Of a stretch of DNA of 48,769 nt, positions 10,479 through 21,867 are shown piece by piece (positions within the stretch are counted from its first letter, which is position 1; every line of letters begins with the position of its first letter). The position numbers were made by a program, and so were the translations under genes. The notes beneath the pieces were generated by a model, which worked only from the letters and a program-made list of their open reading frames with translations, was not told where the DNA came from and ran no database searches. This stretch comes from Amanita rubescens (taxonomy: Eukaryota > Basidiomycota > Agaricomycetes > Agaricales > Amanitaceae): contig WION01000395.1 in the NCBI GenBank assembly GCA_015039365.1, positions 1-48,769 on the forward strand. Direction: 5' to 3'.

Positions 10479-12557
10479 TTAGGACAGATTATTAATTAGT
10501 CTTGTCAAATCTTTATTTCTCGGAACAAGTGTACACTTGAAAGGTGATGGTTGACTGAAACGTTCAGGATCAAGATGACGTTCGACTCCCAATGCTTGGG
10601 ATACTCACAGTACGATAATGTGTTCGAATTTTCCAGGAACGTCAATTACATTCCCATTCTTGTCAACCGATTTTGTAATATTGAAAGTCGAAAGTAACGA
10701 AGCAGTGCAAATGAATGTCATAGCGAAGCCGATATTAATGCCGGGACATTGCCTGTGAGTGTCATTATGCATAACTTAATCGAGCAGGGACGAGACGAAT
10801 GCTTACCTTCGACCGAAGCCAAACGCGACGTCGAAGGGATTAAGAACGGTGGGATCGAGCTCGCCCTCCGCCGTCAAGAATCGCTCGGGCTTGAACACCA
10901 TAGGCTCCTTGAAGTGTTCTTCGCTGTGTAAAATGGCCCTTTGAAGCGATTACCGTCAATATTTAGAGCATGCACGACTGATCAAGACCCACCATGCATT
11001 ACCGAAGACCATGGATCCTTTTGGTATACGCCATCCATTATACTCGTCGTCCTCAGTTAGACTGTGAGGGACAGCTACAGAACATGCATGAGTGCAATTC
11101 GTGAGGTGAGTACAGTTATAACTTACCAATCGGCGTCGTTGGATTCCACCGTACCGCCTCCTTGATCGTTGCGACCAAGTACGGAAGGGAATCCAGGTGC
11201 TCGAAGTCGGGGAGTCGGCCTTGTCCAACGACGCGGTCCAACTCTTCTTGAATCTTCCTTTGTACTTCTGGGAAGAGGACCATGGCAAGCGTGAATGTCA
11301 ATATTAGTGATGACGTCGTGTGGGCGGCAGCTAACAAAAAGGCACGCTTCAGGAAAGACGTTCAGCTAGGGGAACAGATAACTTACCGGTGAAGGTTGTT
11401 GCCGCGACCTCTTTCACATACTCCACATGCTGGGCAGAGAATTTTGATCCATCGCTATTCTCCAAGAAATAGGCAGTGAACGATGGTTTCGCAATACCCT
11501 CTTCCTAATAGACATCAGTATCTGTACCTACAATAATGGATTACGAGGGACTTACAATCTCCTTCTGAGCTGCAATGAAGGGAGCAGTCATAAAGTCCAA
11601 CATCCACTCACGCCAAATCGCCGCTTGCTTCTGGAAGCCAGTCCCGGGCATGAATGACGGCATGTGTTTCAAGAAAGGAAGAACGTCGACCAAAAAGGCA
11701 CCAGGAGTCGCAGCTCTAGCATATCCGTCAAGAGCTCTTTCCGCACGCTGGACATGCGGATCGTCATGAGGCAAGACTTCGATTCCGTAAGCAAGTTGAA
11801 TGGCCATGGCCGACACGACACTTTGACATTTGGTAAGCGGCGTCCTACGATCCCAAGAGATGAAATGGACGTACTGTGTAATGTGATGTGAGATATCCTC
11901 GGGGGCGTCAAGTGATTTGTGCAGAAGAGAGTGTGCTTGCTGGAGAAGCACCGGATGGAAGTTGCTTGTCTTGGACGGGTGGAAGTATTGCGTAAACATT
12001 TTACGTTGATCTTTCCACTTCTGGTTGTACGGTTGAATGAGAAATTGCCAATCCCATCCTACTCTTCAGAAAGGTTAGAAACGATATCATACACTCCGCA
12101 AGGTGGTACTCACAGTTCTCCCGCCATGACAAACCGTGGCCTATCCGTGAAGTTTAGTGGACGACTCGCGAGCCAATAGGGACCACAATACCTGCTAGAA
12201 TAGAGGGAGGATCGCTTTTCAAACAATTCCTTGCAGATCTTCAGCGAGTTGATGATTACAAGCGATGTTCCCGTGAGGGGAATTTCAACATGGATCACAT
12301 CGCTTCCTACCAGAAATGGTAAGCATCGAGTCGCTTAGTAGTGGAGGCAAAGACGACGTACTATACTTTTCCGACCACTCAGCCCATGTTTCCCAAAGTG
12401 GAGCTCCAGGACCAGGAAGCTCAAGTAAGTGTCCAATGAGAGGAAGCTTGGGAGGCCCGGGAGGAAGTGGCAACCGTGAACGTCGTCGCTGATGGTAGCC
12501 CGCATACCAAAGAAGAGCAACGACTCCGAGGCCCAGACAAATATCGCGCGCCGACAT
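10479..12557 (-). CDS. Cytochrome P450 monooxygenase
   Basis: A membrane-anchored heme-thiolate oxidase in about nine exons. Exon 1 (from 12557) gives an N-terminal anchor (CLGLGVVALLWYAG), then the RRRSRLPLPPGPPKLPLIGH hinge and proline-rich segment. Later exons give the C-helix WKDQRKMFTQYFHPS, the I-helix region with AAAHTTSS, and the K-helix E-x-x-R as KEAVRW. PERF-type FKPERF is next, followed by the heme loop FGFGRRQCPG with its Cys ligand. The last exon ends FKCTLVPRNKDL with TAA at 10479-10481. In basidiomycetes this class (CYP5144/CYP5037-like architecture) is common in secondary metabolism and xenobiotic oxidation; I cannot assign the family or substrate. In the I-helix the usual acidic residue before the Thr pair is His (A-A-H-T-T). 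After SSLYSSR an extra YCGPYWLAS may be a short intron or a real insertion. No frame break was seen. Confidence 0.85.
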
Positions 12558-13296
12558 GAGGAAGCAAAGTTACGCCAGGTAGCGGGAAGGCTTAGACGAA
12601 CGAAAACGAAGATTGAAACACGCTCTATATAGGGATTCACTGGGATAGGCTCCCTGATTCTCCTGGAACGCTTTCTTTCGTTCACGGCCTACGTTATTGT
12701 TATAATTATGAGTTGCCAAACCCTGGACCAGCCATACCATATGAAACCCGAAAGGAGCGAGCGTGGATTTTTTTCATTTGCCGGCAATGGAAAAGGAAAG
12801 CACATGGAGGAGTGTCGATGATCGCGAATATTGCGGAGACAATAGAGACAAAAAGAAGTTTAACAACCGCCGTCAGGCACGTGAAGTCGAATGCGAATAA
12901 CTCCGGATGGACATCATGCTAATTGTCTAGATAAATTGTGTCACAAGACCTTGTTAGCGTCGTTGACCCTTCGTTGAAGGCGTCATATATGATGGATTGG
13001 AATTTGAAAATGTAGGGTATCCTGTCGCAGACAATAACTAACCTTGGGCCGTGCGTAAACGGACCGGAACGGCTGATATTGATAAAACCGGCCGGACCTT
13101 TCGCCGATTCGTTGAAACGTGCGCTAAAATCGGTTGTACGTATCTCTTGACCATATTGCACATTACCTATATCCAACACTAATCAATACTACAGTACATC
13201 CTACCTATAATCCAAAGCAATGAAATAACAACAGCGGCGGATAAAACATATCCCATCGTCTCATTTGTGGTATTCACATCCAACAATAGGGCGTTC
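12558..13296. other. Intergenic, 740 bp
   Basis: Promoter side of the P450 and 3' flank of the second F-box gene. The two ORFs here (12713-12922 plus strand, 12919-13179 minus strand) show no motif and are not called. Confidence 0.45.
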
Positions 13297-15189
13297 TCAG
13301 CGGAGTCCGGCTCTCGCGCTGCTTACGCCCATCCGAGGCGCCGGCATAGCATTGCTGCTAGGGCCACCATAACTGTTTGAACGGCCCAGGCTGGAGCCGT
13401 AGCCTCCCATGCCGCCCATTCCTCCGAAACCCATGCCGCCCATACCTCCGAAACCCATGCCTCCAACGCCCGTTCCCCCGAACGTGCTCATGCCCATCAT
13501 TCCGAACATTGGAAACATGGGCTCTTCCCGTTCTTCTTCCATGGCACGGCATTCTGCCAATAATTGCCTCAACTCGCTCATGCGGCCACCTCCCGGTCCT
13601 TGTTCAGGATCCATCGGAGGCACCTCGTAATGCCACTGATTCTCTTCCTCCTCTTCATGTTCTTCTTCGTCTTCGTCGCTGTCACTATCATTATCCTCTC
13701 CGGGCAAAACACCGAGCTCCTCTCCGGTACAATCCTCCAACCTGACGTTCACATTCGTAAAATGCTGCCACCACCTCTCCCACCGCTCCATGCCTCCACC
13801 TTGCTGAGATGGTCCGTCTGACCGGTTTAATGCCATTAACAAGGGGCGACTTAATGCCCGCACTCGTTTCAGGTTGGGAAACGCGATCTTATCGAGGGAG
13901 TTTACGTTGAGATCGTTCGATCTTCTGATGGGGTTTCCCCCCCATGATTGCCAAGAGTCGTTCATGAAATCCATGCCAAAAGCATGCATTAGACCATGCA
14001 ACCCAATAGTGGTTATCTTTTCATGCGGGCGACGCACTAGCCTGCTCACTAACGTCGCTTTGGGGAGGTCAAGGCTCTTGATGCCTTGTTCGGGGAGGTT
14101 TCCGTCCTCGCCGGGAACAGAGAGGTGCCAATCGCCGTTAAACGCAAACGTGTTGAGCTCGGGGCAGAGATCCAGGATTATGGGAACGTTGAGTGCCGTG
14201 ATGCAATCAAGGTCGAGGTAAACCAACTTCGAGCCATGCTTGGCAAGGAATGCAATAGCATCAGGCTGATCAGAGCTATTAATAGAGTCCAATATGACAT
14301 TCCGCAGTGCAGGCATGTCCCACCCAACCGCCTCTTCAAGCAGTTCGTGAAACTGTCCGTGAAGCGAAAGTTGTTGTAGGCTTCGAAGGTTGAGCTGAAC
14401 GTCTGCGGCCGCTCCCAGTGGAAGGCTATCGTTGGAATCGAGGTCATCGCAGTCTTGACCGACATGGGATGCCGGATCGACGTCAATATGGGCGGCCAGA
14501 ACGTATGGAAGGGAATCGAGGGCCCATATGACTTTCGGGATGGCCGAACGGGGGACACACCAATGTACCGTGCGCAGTGAACGGCGGGCATACGTTGCCA
14601 GCGCGTCAGCAACAGGTCCAAACGTGTCGCCCATGGGCCACTCGATAATGAATATCTCGAGATTAGGGCAATGGCGGATAATGGAGATAAGTGCGTTTTC
14701 CAGGTCGGCGGATGGTATACCGCGATTTGACGCGACATAATAACGGGTGAGATGGATTCTCCTGGTCCACCAGCCAAAAGACGAGCTAACGGTTGAAGCA
14801 GCGGCGGAAGACGAGTCCAAGATGTTGCATAGAAGGAGTAATTTCGTTGGATCGTTAAAAAAGAATGTGCGAAAGAGGAATTCAGATCCTAGATGTCGCC
14901 ATTTCTTGCACGTCATGATTATCGCCTGAATACCATGTTCAGAATACGCGTCGCCCGCGTCAACGTATATATGACTTGCCTTTTTCGTCGCGTAACTTCG
15001 CCTTTGAATTAGATTCAAAGCTTCTTGAGGGGTCCTCAGCGCCCATTCACCGACTACTGATTTAAACCATGCCGACTCAGCCATTGATGTCGGTAGTCCA
15101 TATTGAAAAATTAGGTCTTCATCAGCTGCGAGATCAAATATCTGCGTCCAAATTTCGGAAGGAAGGTCAAGATTGCCGTTGGATGACAT
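13297..15189 (-). CDS. F-box protein with acidic and Gly/Met-rich tail, about 630 residues
   Basis: Start chosen at MSSNGNLDLPSEIWTQIFDL. The frame is open upstream to 15273, but the added residues (MVQGERSCDQQ...) do not look conserved. The F-box opening LPSEIWTQIFDLAADED is followed by CKKWRHLGSEFLFRTFFF, the classic basidiomycete F-box pattern, and then leucine-rich segments (LRSLQQLSLHGQF, LVYLDLDCITAL). Near the C-terminus is an acidic run (DSDSDEDEEEHEEEEEN). It is followed by a low-complexity tail of MGFGG/MGGMGG repeats encoded at about 13380-13510. F-box proteins act as SCF ligase adaptors; the tail is unusual for that role and could drive self-association. It is a single exon with no break. 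Confidence 0.8.
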   Translation of the reverse strand: MSSNGNLDLPSEIWTQIFDLAADEDLIFQYGLPTSMAESAWFKSVVGEWALRTPQEALNLIQRRSYATKKASHIYVDAGDAYSEHGIQAIIMTCKKWRHLGSEFLFRTFFFNDPTKLLLLCNILDSSSAAASTVSSSFGWWTRRIHLTRYYVASNRGIPSADLENALISIIRHCPNLEIFIIEWPMGDTFGPVADALATYARRSLRTVHWCVPRSAIPKVIWALDSLPYVLAAHIDVDPASHVGQDCDDLDSNDSLPLGAAADVQLNLRSLQQLSLHGQFHELLEEAVGWDMPALRNVILDSINSSDQPDAIAFLAKHGSKLVYLDLDCITALNVPIILDLCPELNTFAFNGDWHLSVPGEDGNLPEQGIKSLDLPKATLVSRLVRRPHEKITTIGLHGLMHAFGMDFMNDSWQSWGGNPIRRSNDLNVNSLDKIAFPNLKRVRALSRPLLMALNRSDGPSQQGGGMERWERWWQHFTNVNVRLEDCTGEELGVLPGEDNDSDSDEDEEEHEEEEENQWHYEVPPMDPEQGPGGGRMSELRQLLAECRAMEEEREEPMFPMFGMMGMSTFGGTGVGGMGFGGMGGMGFGGMGGMGGYGSSLGRSNSYGGPSSNAMPAPRMGVSSARAGLR

Positions 15190-15559
15190 GGTTGGTTTTG
15201 AAAGGGCAGCATGGCGGTGGCCAATCAAAACGCGTCTTGTCTGCTGGTCACATGACCGTTCGCCCTGGACCAATCACGGCCAAACAGCGTGCCGCCAACT
15301 TTATTACCTTCCATTCAAGGTCTCCCTCCACACGCAACCTGATATCCTGACAATCGCTGGAGCAGCACTAATGATATACTCGAGGCTTGCTATCGGATAT
15401 TCATGCAAGGAGTTCTAAGGGATTCTGCTCACGCGATCCTGTCAATCCTGACATGACCGTCTCACATCATGCATCATATTTGGGAATCACCCGATCGCAT
15501 CTTACCCGCGCTCAATTCAAGTCGCTGGTATGGGGTCTTCTGACTTCATTTCTTACTCT

Positions 15560-15565
15560 TATAAA
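15560..15565 (+). promoter_or_regulatory. TATA-like TATAAA upstream of the Cys/His miniprotein gene
   Basis: TATAAA in TCTTATAAATTCCC lies about 45 bp before the ATG at 15607. Confidence 0.4.
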
Positions 15566-15606
15566 TTCCCAGGTGTCACAACTCTACCCCCTTCTTAGCC
15601 TTCATC

Positions 15607-16032
15607 ATGGCCGCTGCCACTGTTGAAATCAACGATGCGATGTTTTGCCAAGCTCACTTGAAGGAAGTGGTATGTCTCATTTCAGCTTTGTCTATCCCTA
15701 ATCTCTGTTCCTTCCAGTGCGGAGACTGCAATTATGATGGGAGGGAAGATAACGATTCATTTTTTGGTGTATGTTTTCTTTTGATCTACGATGTAGTGTT
15801 AATCACGACCCCTTCAGTTTGATACCATCCAGCGCGAGGGTTTAGAATGTCTTGGTAGCCCTAACAAGGACGGCGTGTACCAATGCAAGAAGCATGGATC
15901 TTCGGGTACATTCTACTCTTCGATTTTAACAATGGCTAACGATAATCCTTGATAGCTTGTAACCAATGTTTTGGCTGGAAGAAGCAGATAACTCGTGCAA
16001 TAAACGCGGCGAAGAAAGCGGGGAGAGCGTAG
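15607..16032 (+). CDS. 92-residue Cys/His-rich protein, probably zinc-binding
   Basis: Four exons (15607-15669, 15718-15768, 15818-15905, 15956-16032) with clean GTATGT/GTACAT donors and AG acceptors join in frame. The product starts MAAATVEINDAMFCQAHLKE. It carries a spaced set of likely metal ligands: FCQAH, CGDC, LECLG, CKKHG and CNQC. It ends with a basic helix, FGWKKQITRAINAAKKAG. The arrangement resembles small MYND-like or other zinc-ribbon proteins of Agaricomycetes, but I do not recognise a named family. There is no signal peptide, so it is probably intracellular. Confidence 0.7.
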
Positions 16033-16479
16033 TCACGCTGCTGTCATACTATATACAAGTGATTGGCGTCAGATCATCATAGTCAATGCTACATATGTGC
16101 CAACGGTGCTCTAAGCTTTTATGTCTCTTCCATTGAAGCTGATCATACATCGCCTCACTCTGGAAGATGTTCCATTCGGACCGTACGGCCAGGGTCGTCC
16201 GTTTTTTCAAGCGATAGCACTGGCGTGACCATGTCCGATTGCCATATATGTCGATCTTTAACAGCCTTTCACTCAGCTCCTCAAACATGGTTATAGCTGC
16301 AGATACTGATTAGCGCTCACAACGTGTGGTTTCAATCAATGGAAGCTAGGAACTTTGATCTTCGTTCCCATACGTTGGCTTCTCCGTCACGACCGTGACC
16401 CCGGATTCGGAACGATAAATATATCCAGCGGAAGACTTTGCCTTACCATTCCACGACAATTGTGGACGCAGAAGGCTCA
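16033..16479. other. Intergenic, 450 bp
   Basis: Probably the promoter and perhaps a short 5' exon of the downstream hydrolase gene. A 79-codon minus-strand ORF (16049-16288) is open but unsupported. Confidence 0.4.
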
Positions 16480-18166
16480 ATGAGTGAGTGTAGATCACCA
16501 GTTTGTAACGACTCGAATGAAAGTAACATATTATCTGCAGAGCCAAACGGACAAAAGATCGATTTTGATCACCGCGGAAGCTCTTCTCTGCCAGCAGAGC
16601 CATTTATCGAGCTGCAGCATAAAATCACGTCGTACCTCACTCCAGCTAACTATGGCGACCCATCCAACAATGAGGTTCACCCTCTGTTCCCGGCGGCAAC
16701 ACTTCTGTGAGTCCTCATGCATCTATCAAATGGTCAGCGTGAGCTGACGAAGGACGTGCACAGAATTGGCCATGAAGGCAAGGTCGTGTCCGAATTCTCT
16801 GTTGGACATGTCTACAAGTACGCTGATGTTAATGGCACTCTGCTGTCGCGAGATCAGTGGATACCAGCTACGAACGATACAGTCTACGACAGTGGGTCCT
16901 TCCGGGATCTTCGAGTGTTCCTTCTCAATGCGCGACAAAAGTGGCCTCGATTACCAAGCTGTTCACAACTATCCTTGTTTTGCAACAACTTGAACGCGGC
17001 ATCATTGAACTATATGCGCCCGTCGCGAAGTATATCCCAGATTTTGCAAGTGAGAGAAATTAGTCACTTATCGCTTTTCGTCAATTTGCTCCCGATTAGC
17101 CAACGGCAAGGAGAACATCACAATTGAGATGCTTTTGACGCATACGAGCGGCTTTGAGATCGATCCGTTGCCCCCGCTCTGGATAGGGTGAGATCGTTCA
17201 TTATATTTCCGCAAAGCATGCGATTGACTGCGATTGTAGTTACAAAACTATCGAGGAGCGCAAGAAAGCTACGATCAAACACCGGATCATTAATCCACCT
17301 GGCTCAACGTACTTGTACTCCGATCTCAGTTACATCCAGTGTTAGTTCCGTGTCATTCAGTATACTCAAGTTCTTTCTAGACTTCATGAACTTGAGATAC
17401 GTGCTTGAAGCGGTGACCAACACACCCTTTGACGAACTGATGAAGAAAAAGTTCACTGGGCCACTCAGAATGACAAAGACATACTTTAACAAGGGAAATA
17501 ACCACATGCATGATGGAATTGCGCCGACAGAGTATCAGACTGGAATTAAGGGACGTGTGGCTCCCAACAGGCCTCAGCCTGTTTGGGGAATGGTATGTAG
17601 GTCGGCTTGCAATATCTGTTTCAATTAACGTGTTCTCGGGAAGGTACATGATGAGAACGGATGGAGTCTCGATGGCGTATCAGGGCATGCCGGGATCTTC
17701 TCTACAGCGCACGATCTCGCGATATTCTGTCAGGTTGGTTCCTACTCAGCCTCGCACGTGATGTAATAAAATGATATCCGCACAGATGATTCTCAACGAG
17801 GGAACGTACGGAGACCTACAAATCCTTAAACCACCACCGTTGAGCTTATTTTTACCAACTTTAACACCAAGTTTCCGGGACATTCGCACGGGTTGGGTTT
17901 TGAGCTCGACCAATGTTCCTGGTCTGGCCCGATGGCGAGTCTGGATTGTGCCGGACATACAGGGTTTGCAGGAACGTGCATGGCAATTGACAGAGGTATG
18001 TCGTGTTGAGATTAAAGACGATAATAGCTGATGATTGAAACTAGCGAGCAAGACGTTCTTCATTCTTCTCACTAATCGAGTCCATCCAACTAGGAATTGG
18101 TCGAACATCAGCATTGTCCGCCAAACTGTTGGATATTACGTCGCTAAAGCATTGGGCAAGATTTGA
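16480..18166 (+). CDS. Serine beta-lactamase-like hydrolase (class C / EstB type), one frame break
   Basis: A multi-exon gene of about nine exons. The catalytic S-x-x-K is in VASITKLFTTILVLQQ; the tyrosine motif is YLYSDLSYI; the HTG third motif is in CAGHTGFAGT. The family (PF00144) includes penicillin-binding-like esterases and peptidases. Fungal members act on unknown ester or amide substrates; true beta-lactam resistance is not implied. The conserved segment MLLTHTSGFE and ending YYVAKALGKI support full length. After LQILKP at about 17830 the frame must shift by one base (expected run CCC reads CC) to continue TTVELIF. That is either an inactivating deletion or a homopolymer error. The start is uncertain: ATG at 16480 is the first in frame, but a short upstream exon ending before a GTGAGT at about 16483 is possible. 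No signal peptide was seen. Confidence 0.75.
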
Positions 18167-19581
18167 TACGCATTACGCGTCTACATGATTAGTTTAATAT
18201 GTTATTGTCAAACTACAACCCATAATTCAAGCACTGCTAAGGCACCGAGTTCTATCCCTTAAGCTGCCTCGGGTTGATAAAACCCATTCGAAAACACAGA
18301 AGCTGTCCGTCAATTACTCCACCGAGCAATAAATTCAAGTTCCGAACATTGTAAAGCCAAAATTACCCATTTGGGTCTCCAAAAGCTTGCTGTAAGATCA
18401 GATGAATGGAAGTTGTATATTTAGTGGACGCCCACGCATCATGGATGGAAAACGAGTCATGTTGAGAAAATGAACTCCGAACTCCAAACACATCCGACGG
18501 CCGAAGTGTGCTTTGCACCTTGTGCGCCACCAACTATTGCGATAACCCTACACGGGTCTTAAAAACTTGCTGTCGCAATCTGATGTGGCACGACGACCGT
18601 ATATGTTAATGGAAGCACTTGACTCCTTCGCCATTGCTGTGTCGATTTGCAATTTTCTACAGATCTCGTTGGCTACGTGTAACCACAATGACATATGGCA
18701 CAGCGCGATACGTGATCAGTGGATCAGTGAAAACCAACAAGTGAAAACCAACAATAGACTATTACACGGATCTGGATGTTTCTGCCGATAATCACAGATA
18801 TCAGCCGCAATCCGAAGTAGTAAAGAAGCACTCTAACCGATATGCACGACGATACAAGAAAATTGTTGTACGATCCATCGATGATTCTGACCCCAAAATC
18901 GCTCTTGCGGTGGTCAGGTATTGGAGCAACCGGGCGTGATCGCGGGACCTATAGGGCCGCGCGATATCTGCTTGTAACGATGGGTATAGTCTGAGTTTTG
19001 GTCTGCTGCGCACGCTGACTTGCTATACATCAAATTTTCATTGTGACGCGTGAATCTAGCGCATAGCCAAGACGCACAGCAAGGCACAGGAATAATCGCT
19101 AGGATTAGGGTGCTCGAGTTCAATGTTTTTGTTAATGTATTGATTGGCAGCAGTTTTTGCGGGGAAAATGTTCAATAAATACGGCATTGGATAAGTCTCT
19201 GCTACAAGGCTGGTGTTCTCTGGCACGAGATTTCTTCATTTGTGAGTGTACCCTAGAACATTGATGATGACTCGGGGAATCATTTCACATGGACCCACAA
19301 CTCGGATGACTACGTAATCCCTTTTTTCGCGTATCATCTATTCCGCGGATAGGTTGAGAAAATTCTGCGCAGCGAATTGAGAAGCCCACTCTCGGTGATA
19401 GAGCCTGATATATCGGACAATGGTATGTGTCGCGGCCGTTCATCAAATCAGTTTCCCTGAGCGGCAAAATCCGTGTCACGTTGCTCAGAGTCAGAGTGAC
19501 CGTGACAAACAAGAACGTTCGAACTATCGTCGGGATAAAACGACTATCGTCACGTACATATAAATCGAAACCCGGCTTGAT
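18167..19581. other. Intergenic, 1.4 kb, with a diverged direct repeat
   Basis: No supported gene. A diverged pair of about 55 bp, 18373-18428 and 18555-18610, shares GGGTCT..AAAA..CTTGCTGT and GTATAT.TTA.TGGA. The ORF at 18567-18791 begins with a hydrophobic stretch but has no further support. Confidence 0.4.
18373..18610 (+). repeat. Pair of imperfect direct repeats, about 55 bp each
   Basis: Copies at about 18373-18428 and 18555-18610 line up with scattered mismatches and one or two small gaps. No gene is inside. It could be the trace of an old tandem duplication. Confidence 0.35.
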
Positions 19582-20809
19582 ATGGCACCTTTCTTCAAGT
19601 TCAAGAACCGCCTCCTTTCCTTCATGGCTTTCGTTCTCACTCCATTCGCGTCCGTGCCGACCCCCATCAATACCATTCCCCGTACTACTACCGCTCTACC
19701 TCCCATTGACAAGGAAAACGAAATACCAATCACTACTTGGGTTTTGAACGTCGATGCATTACTAGCCGGCCGGAGTCTGGATTCCATAGCGGCATGGGCA
19801 GAGCTTTCTAATTTTCGACTGAAAAATGCCTATCACTATAAAATGAAGGAAATGTCTCGCGGCGAGCATGAATATGTCGTCTGCGAGTTTTCGTACCCCG
19901 GAGAACCGCCTTCTAGCATATTTCTTCAATTCGATCGCTCAGCAAGCCATCACAGGAGTAACACAGCGGTATCCACCTCCACCTTCTCGTTGTCAGAAAC
20001 GGATACTTCTATCGTTCCTGAAGGTCCCAATTCTAATGCCACACCACCTCAGACTGTCATTTCTGAGGCTGCTCGTGTTCCGTCGTCTCGATCGTCGTTT
20101 TCGCTTAAGAAGGTCTTCCGAGGCAGCTCCGCACCGGTGTCGCGGACTAAATCGGACAGCTCTCTGTCTCTTTCTCGTCCCGTTGCAATTAGTTCAAACC
20201 GGTACCTTGCACACGATACCGTATACCGACTCAAAGCATTACCCTCGGACACGATGGGTAAATCGATCACGTTCTCACATGATGATCTTGCTCGATGTCC
20301 ATGTCTTTGGGACATCATGATCTTAACCTCCACCGTACACAAAGAGAAGATCGAGTACAAGTTACTTGGGGATCAGCAATGCTACTGGTTCGCAGATACC
20401 ATCTTTTATATACTGGAAAAATGGGCGGAGAATCACAAGAATGGTGAAATAAACCACAACCAAGATGCAAGGCTTGGGTATTTCATCGTTACACGAATTT
20501 ACGAGAGGCCCTCAGGAGATTTGAGTATATGGAACACGTTTCTGGACGATAAACGTGACAAGGAACTTCAGGTGAGCGCCCCTATATGATTTCTTCCTAA
20601 TGCTGATAGAGATCGCCTAGCGTGAGCAATCTGAGCAGGCAAATGAAAATGAAGAACGTAGGAAGCGGGAGGAGTGGGAACGGCCGCTGAAACAGGAAGT
20701 CACCGCCCTGAAACAGCGGAACGCCGACCTTCAGCACGCTCAGGAAGAAATGAAACGCCAGATGGACGCGATGATGGAGATGTTTACTGCTCGGCAAGGC
20801 ACCAACTGA
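19582..20809 (+). CDS. Conserved-looking hypothetical protein with C-terminal coiled coil
   Basis: Two exons, 19582 to about 20570 and about 20622-20809, join CAG|CGT with a GTGAGC...CTAG intron. The N-terminal half carries LNVDALLAGRSLDSIAAW and EHEYVVCEFSYPGEPP. A Ser-rich linker follows (SRSSFSLKKV, SDSSLSLSRP). Then comes LARCPCLWDIMIL and the motif GDQQCYWFADTIFYILEKW. The C-terminus is a charged helix rich in Glu, Gln and Arg (EQANENEERRKREEWE...), likely a coiled coil. I do not recognise the family. The CYWFAD motif suggests a small folded domain with a reactive Cys, but this is conjecture. A TATAAA-like box at 19558-19563 is only about 20 bp before the first ATG, so the true start may be Met15 at 19624. 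Confidence 0.7.
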
Positions 20810-21371
20810 CGACTGTTGCTCACACAGACCAACGTCGACCGGCGCCACTTGACGTATATCTTTGTATAGTAGTGCTATGCCCCATGTTTTCGTCACACCT
20901 ATTGAAAACCCAAATACGACATGTCCATGTATTTACCTGACAGTCATTATACGAAGTAAATTGACTCATCGCATGTGACGGCTGTGCTCCTTATGTTCCG
21001 TGGTCAAATCAAGCTCGTTTGTCGCAAAACCGAGGATTTTGGGGCGCTCCCAAGATGAACTCGTGCTTGGGCCTGCATAGCAAGAGCACAAGCTCGATTG
21101 CAGATAGCCGTTGGGCGTTGAAGGGCAGAAAGGACGTATTCTAAAGAAATAACCGCGATTTGCTTTCACTTGATCAATTCATTATATTTTTCGCTCCAAG
21201 TGGAGCGCAAGACCTAAGCAATACAACGAATTAAAAAAAAGCATAAGTAGGAAACAAGACTGGAACTATGATAGACTGCGGCTGCTCATCCAGCTACATC
21301 GGCAAAGAATAGTTTACTTGCATTGCGTGTACTTGACCTTCGGCACCTGGCAAATCTTGGAAGAAACATCT
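20810..21371. other. Intergenic between converging genes
   Basis: No gene seen. AT-rich tracts around 21180-21245 are compatible with transcript 3' ends on both strands. Confidence 0.45.
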
Positions 21372-21867
21372 TCAATCATGACATAACTTTTGTACAGCGA
21401 GAATTTGCTTAGGCGAAGCATAATCCGTCGGGGGCACTAACATAGGTTCATAGGTAGGCTCGGGGCATTCCACGAGAGGTTCAAGGACATCTTGAGACGG
21501 AGCTGGTCGTGCAGAATCGTTAGTAAGTTCCACTGAATGTAAAGTTATGAATCAGATGAGCCTCGGCACAGGGAATTTGAGGACGGCGTCGGCAGTTTTG
21601 ACTACACCATTATTAAGTAATGGTTGAAGGTCCCTCTGTCCGAACAGTCTAACGCCACGCATCATTTTGTACCTGAAAAGCAGGCAAACGTGTCAAAGAT
21701 TTCAAGTATATAAACGATGCCGAAAATCCGTGAACGAAAAAGAAAGAGAATCGGATAACTTAGAACATATTTAGAGATTGGATGTCTCTTTGATTTAACA
21801 ATTCAGCGCAAGGTTCGAGTCGGCGTAATGTACACTGGGCAATATCAGCTTGACCAGTCCATCGCAT
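21372..21867 (-). CDS. Small unknown protein (108 residues) or C-terminal extension of the Crinkler-kinase
   Basis: Three pieces on the minus strand join in frame: 21767-21867, 21608-21672 and 21372-21532. Introns are GTTCTA...TTTTCAG and GTGTAG...ATTCAG. The total is 327 bp with a stop at 21372-21374. The translation includes DIAQCTLRRLEPCAELL, MYKMMRGVRLFGQRDLQPLL and EPMLVPPTDYASPKQILAVQ. It has normal coding character but no family I recognise. The first ATG (21867) overlaps the last 23 bp of the Crinkler-kinase frame in another phase. The stretch is therefore either a separate overlapping gene or the true C-terminus of that protein reached through a frameshift near 21866. The second donor is not a classic fungal site. 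Confidence 0.45.

Noticed and set aside
15190..15273. Extended N-terminus of the second F-box protein (start at 15273)
   Set aside because: The F-box normally lies close to the N-terminus and the MSSNG start at 15189 is better placed; the added segment looks unconserved.
16049..16288. 79-codon minus-strand ORF between the Cys/His miniprotein and the hydrolase gene
   Set aside because: Open and starting with ATG, but no family motif, no splice context and no neighbours to support it.
18567..18791. 74-codon ORF with a hydrophobic start, considered as a remnant of an NLR N-terminal domain
   Set aside because: Only a short resemblance; no NACHT or repeat sequence follows.
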